Made by a program: the position numbers and the translations under genes. DNA of 64,000 nt from Pseudomonas baetica. GTDB lineage: Bacteria; Pseudomonadota; Gammaproteobacteria; Pseudomonadales; Pseudomonadaceae. Shown in pieces: positions 60,834 to 64,000 of this stretch. Each line of letters begins with the position of its first letter. Position 1 is the first letter of the stretch. Below the pieces are notes generated by a model. It saw nothing but the letters and a program-made list of their open reading frames with translations, was not told where the DNA came from and made no database searches. The stretch covers positions 62,001 through 126,000 of the forward strand of contig NZ_JAIHLQ010000019.1 of the NCBI RefSeq assembly GCF_019733355.1, in the 5' to 3' direction.

Positions 60834-63800
60834 ATGTCTCCCATACCCGAGTCTGCCGAAAACGCAGAAAAAGGTCGGCACTACGAATTCATCAAGTCCG
60901 CCGTCAGCGACAGTTTCAAAGGCGCCACCGTTGCCCGGGGCCAAGCGTTGGCAGCCGTGCCACTGAAGATCGAACCCTGGTACTTGAAGGCGCCAGACAC
61001 CTGGCTGGAAAAGCTCGCTGCCGCCAATCTCAAGGCCTGGGCCTCACAAAACCCGGTTGACCACCTGATGGCGAAAACCGATCTGCATGCCTTCGCCGAG
61101 CCGTTGCTCAAGGCCGCAATCAAACGGCGCCATGGCCTGGAACTCGATGTCAAGAAAACCTACCTGCGCCTGTACATGCCCAAAGACCAGCCCTGGTACA
61201 CGATCAAGCTCTCGGGCGGAGTGACCAGTCGAACGGTTTCCCTGCTGGACGCCGCGCTACACAACTTCGCCAAAAGTGAAACGGTTGATCGCGGCTCCGA
61301 GTACATCAGCCAACCCGATGAACGCGGTTTGTTCGACGTCTTGCCTATCAGACACAGCATGTCCATCGCCCAGTTTCAGACGCTATGCCGGGATCTGGAC
61401 ATCGGCGCTCATTATGAAAAGCATTTGCACAGGTACCTGTTGCCCGGCGAGCCGGTGGCTGAAGCCGTTCTGAAAAACAGGGTGATACAAAGCCAGCAAG
61501 ACGCCCTCACCGCGGCCGCTTACATGGCGCTGATCAAGAACGACATCCAGGTCGACACCTGCACAATGCTGTTGAACCTGGCCGAAGACAAACCGCAACT
61601 GCTGCTCAATGGCCGCGCCATGTTGTGCTGCGACCTGTCGATTCTCAGCACCCGGCTGACCGGCATTCTCCTGCTCATCGATGCGGTACGCGACAGCCGC
61701 GGGATTCGACGCGTGATCGCCTATGTCCCCCATGATCCGGATCATCCGCTCAAGGAGTACGACTCGCTCAAGGCGTTCAAGGACGAACTGACTCGCCAGT
61801 TGCGCGAAAACAAATACATCGAGTCAACCAAGCAAACGTATCGCCAGTTCTTCAGCGATTTCGTCGATCAGCAGCAGCGTGGGCACTTCTTTGCCGAACT
61901 GGAGCAACGGCTGTTCATTTATCGGTATCACCCGCGCCAGGATCCGACCGACCAACGACCGCCATGGCGCCAGGACCCGGTGGACAACCCAAACCTGCAA
62001 TTTGATCGTGTGCAGTTGCAAGGCAACTACTGGCGGCACCTCTATCAACAAAAGTTCAACAAGATCCTGAATGATGCCCGGGAGTTAGCCGTCTCCACCG
62101 CCGACACTGACAGCAAGGCACGCTGGGCCTGGTGGGAAAATTTCCAGAAAATGCTCTCGGACATTCTCAACGTCGCGCTGTTGGTCGTCACACCGTTTGT
62201 ACCGGTGCTGGGCCAGTTGATGTTGGCTTACACCGCTTACCAACTGGCCACCGACGTTATCGAGGGGATTGTCGATCTGGCCCAAGGGCAGTCGCTGGAA
62301 GCCGGCGAGCATCTGATCAGTGTGGTAACCGACGTCATTCAACTGGCAGCCTTTGCCTCGGGCGCAAAAATCGGCGAGGTCGTTCGCGTCAAACTGTCAT
62401 CGCTGGTCGACGATATGAAACCGGTGAAACTGCCCAATGGCAAACCCAGCCTCTGGCATCCCGACATCAAGCCTTACGAGCGCAACGACATCAGCCTGGC
62501 ACCCGACGCGAAACCCGACAAGCATGGCCTGCATTTGTACGGCGATGAAAGGGTCTTGCTGTTGGAACGTAAACTCTACGCGGTCGAAAAAGCATCGAGC
62601 GAACCGACGTCCAAGACCCATCGCATCAAGCACCCGACACGCCCAAACGCTTATAAACCGCTCATCGAACACAACGGTCACGGTGCCTGGGTGCAGGAAA
62701 TAGAAAACCCGCGCGACTGGGACTTTGCGACGTTGATGCGTCGTGTCGGGCACAGCGTGGAAGGCTTTTCGCCGGTGCAACGGGAACAGATCCGTGTGAT
62801 CAGCGGCACGCACGAAAACCAACTGCGCCAAATGCATATCGATAACACTGCACCGCCGCCGCTGCTGACCGACACCATCAAGCGTTTCAGTGCCTATGAC
62901 GATGCCCGACTCGCCAGTGCGAACATCCGCAATGGCCGCCCCATCGACCCGCAGGCCGTCTGGTTCGAGCCGCTGCTGACGAGGCAGCCAGGCTGGCCAC
63001 GCACCAAGGCGCTGAAGATTTATGAAAGCGCCGACCTGCAGGGTTACGCGCGCACATACGGCGATGCCAATGCAGCGGATGCCGATACCCTGAGCATCAG
63101 CCTTGCGGATCTCACCTCGGGCAAACTGCCGGAACGGTTGGCAAATTTCCTCGACGATACTGAGTTCAAACAACTGCTTGGTCGCGACGTCCCTCGCAGC
63201 GACCGGGCAACAGCGGTGCGCAACCTGCTCGCGGATGCCGTCGACATGCGCCAGAAAGATGTCTCCAATTACCTGTATCAAGTGGGTGAAAAATCAAACA
63301 AGGCCGATATTCGCGCCGTACAAAAAACATTCCCGCAGCTCCCGTTGCCGTTGGCCGAGAAGGTCGTGGCCCTGGCAAAACCGGCCGAGTTGCAACGTAT
63401 CGCCGACGAAAACCACTTGCCACTGCGCCTCAAGGCGCAGGCGCGGGAACTGGATTTCGAAGCGTCCACCGCCCGCGCCTATAACGGTTTTTTCCAAGAG
63501 CAATGGATGCTCCCGGAGACCGAGCGACTGGCACTCAACACCCTCAAATTCAACACCGACACCTTTGCCGATGTGCGTTTGGACGTGCACGACGGCAGCT
63601 ACGACGGCCCGCTGCGCTGCAGCGTCGGCGCGGATGATGCAACCACCGTCAGACGTCTGGTTCGTGACGAACATGGCCGCTATGAAGTGCTCGACGCCAA
63701 CAATCGCACGCTGCATGAAGCCGACGACTTCTACGAGTCGATCCTGCATGCCCTGCCTGACGAAAAACTGCAGGCAACGGGCTACCGGCGCGGTCAGGGT

Positions 63801-64000
63801 CAACGCCTCAAACAATGGCTGTTGGAAACATCCGCCGAACCGGCCGAGCGCCGCAGCGTGATGGCCGAACCACCGATTCGTCGAGTGGCCAGTGTTGAAA
63901 CCGAAACGCTGACAGGCCGATGGCCGTGGCCCTGGGCGCAAAACACCCCGGAACAGAAAGTCCGAAAGCTGTACCCGAAAATGTCTGAGCATCAGGCAAA
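60834..64000 (+). CDS. DUF6543/dermonecrotic-toxin-like giant protein, N-terminal 1055 codons (cut by window edge)
   Basis: The frame is open from ATG 60834 (AAGGA about 9 nt upstream) to the window end without a stop. It begins MSPIPESAENAEKGRHYEFI. At about residues 230-320 it has the DUF6543 pattern, including RRVIAYVPHDPDHPLKEYDS. An aliphatic block at about 440-510 follows (DILNVALLVVTPFVPVLGQL, then VDLAQGQSLEAGEHLIS). The final visible part, EQKVRKLYPKMSEHQA, resembles the stretch that precedes leucine-rich repeats and an E3-ligase (NEL) domain in longer relatives. Whether those follow cannot be seen. It belongs to the same broad family as the 20590 gene. Confidence 0.85.
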   Translation, partial: MSPIPESAENAEKGRHYEFIKSAVSDSFKGATVARGQALAAVPLKIEPWYLKAPDTWLEKLAAANLKAWASQNPVDHLMAKTDLHAFAEPLLKAAIKRRHGLELDVKKTYLRLYMPKDQPWYTIKLSGGVTSRTVSLLDAALHNFAKSETVDRGSEYISQPDERGLFDVLPIRHSMSIAQFQTLCRDLDIGAHYEKHLHRYLLPGEPVAEAVLKNRVIQSQQDALTAAAYMALIKNDIQVDTCTMLLNLAEDKPQLLLNGRAMLCCDLSILSTRLTGILLLIDAVRDSRGIRRVIAYVPHDPDHPLKEYDSLKAFKDELTRQLRENKYIESTKQTYRQFFSDFVDQQQRGHFFAELEQRLFIYRYHPRQDPTDQRPPWRQDPVDNPNLQFDRVQLQGNYWRHLYQQKFNKILNDARELAVSTADTDSKARWAWWENFQKMLSDILNVALLVVTPFVPVLGQLMLAYTAYQLATDVIEGIVDLAQGQSLEAGEHLISVVTDVIQLAAFASGAKIGEVVRVKLSSLVDDMKPVKLPNGKPSLWHPDIKPYERNDISLAPDAKPDKHGLHLYGDERVLLLERKLYAVEKASSEPTSKTHRIKHPTRPNAYKPLIEHNGHGAWVQEIENPRDWDFATLMRRVGHSVEGFSPVQREQIRVISGTHENQLRQMHIDNTAPPPLLTDTIKRFSAYDDARLASANIRNGRPIDPQAVWFEPLLTRQPGWPRTKALKIYESADLQGYARTYGDANAADADTLSISLADLTSGKLPERLANFLDDTEFKQLLGRDVPRSDRATAVRNLLADAVDMRQKDVSNYLYQVGEKSNKADIRAVQKTFPQLPLPLAEKVVALAKPAELQRIADENHLPLRLKAQARELDFEASTARAYNGFFQEQWMLPETERLALNTLKFNTDTFADVRLDVHDGSYDGPLRCSVGADDATTVRRLVRDEHGRYEVLDANNRTLHEADDFYESILHALPDEKLQATGYRRGQGQRLKQWLLETSAEPAERRSVMAEPPIRRVASVETETLTGRWPWPWAQNTPEQKVRKLYPKMSEHQA

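Overview
The window is chromosomal DNA of a fluorescent Pseudomonas (P. fluorescens group). The evidence is GC-rich coding with Pseudomonas-typical gene orders (glpF-glpK-glpR-glpD; gltIJKL-aauSR), many REP/REPIN palindromes carrying the GCTTGCTCGCGAA core, and several lineage-typical families (DUF6124, DUF6543-type giant proteins). No rRNA, tRNA, CRISPR array, insertion sequence or prophage was seen. Both window edges cut genes: argF at the left, and a giant DUF6543-like gene at the right.

Layout. 1-2.9 kb: argF end, an ABC ATPase overlapping it, PhzF-like isomerase, YbaK deacylase. 3-8.4 kb: glycerol regulon (facilitator, kinase, DeoR repressor, aerobic dehydrogenase), with a strong sigma70 promoter before glpF and repeated operator-like sites before glpD. 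8.4-11.2 kb: LysR regulator divergent from an MFS exporter and a SnoaL/DUF4440-like protein. 11.2-18.5 kb: acidic amino-acid ABC transporter gltIJKL with the AauS/AauR two-component system; a sigma54 promoter and two AauR-type upstream sites precede gltI. 18.5-20.4 kb: FrnE-like DsbA oxidoreductase and an exported alpha/beta hydrolase. 20.6-26.2 kb: an 1856-residue toxin-like protein. 26.2-29.6 kb: divergent metE/metR. 29.6-30.3 kb: a highly structured leader before a small DUF6124 gene. 30.4-32 kb: Nudix, LysE and GNAT genes. 32.1-42 kb: a signalling island with a degenerate HD-GYP regulator, two REC-GGDEF-EAL proteins, a cytochrome c peroxidase, a membrane histidine kinase and a REC-histidine kinase. 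42-44 kb: a LuxR remnant and an FMN-binding glutamate-synthase-like enzyme. 44-52 kb: a minus-strand locus of GtrA, HAD-UbiA fusion, GT-C glycosyltransferase (frameshifted), DprE1-like, DprE2-like, UPF0104-type membrane protein and a second GT-C protein. 52-53.6 kb: amino-acid permease. 53.9-64 kb: a large toxin-like protein with a papain-like triad, a bifunctional penicillin-binding protein and the N-terminal 1055 codons of another DUF6543-like protein.

How genes work together. The gltIJKL/aauSR block reads as a closed loop: AauS senses acidic amino acids, and AauR (sigma54 activator) binds the two TTCGG-N4-CCG(A/G)A sites and fires the -24/-12 promoter. The signalling island shares one receiver-domain lineage across three proteins. 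In the two GGDEF-EAL members the degeneracy is complementary: one keeps GGDEF and has lost EAL residues, the other keeps EAL and has a GSDEF motif. The 44-52 kb locus resembles the mycobacterial decaprenyl-phospho-arabinose pathway (UbiA phosphoribosyltransferase, DprE1, DprE2, GtrA) and the D-arabinofuranose pilin-glycosylation genes reported in P. aeruginosa PA7-type strains. I infer that it makes a polyprenyl-linked pentose and transfers it with GT-C enzymes.

The most novel-looking non-coding feature is at about 29.83-30.03 kb. It holds four successive RNA hairpin domains, including a three-way junction closed by a 17-bp helix and capped by a C(UUCG)G tetraloop, ending just upstream of the DUF6124 start. 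I could not assign it to a named RNA family from sequence alone.
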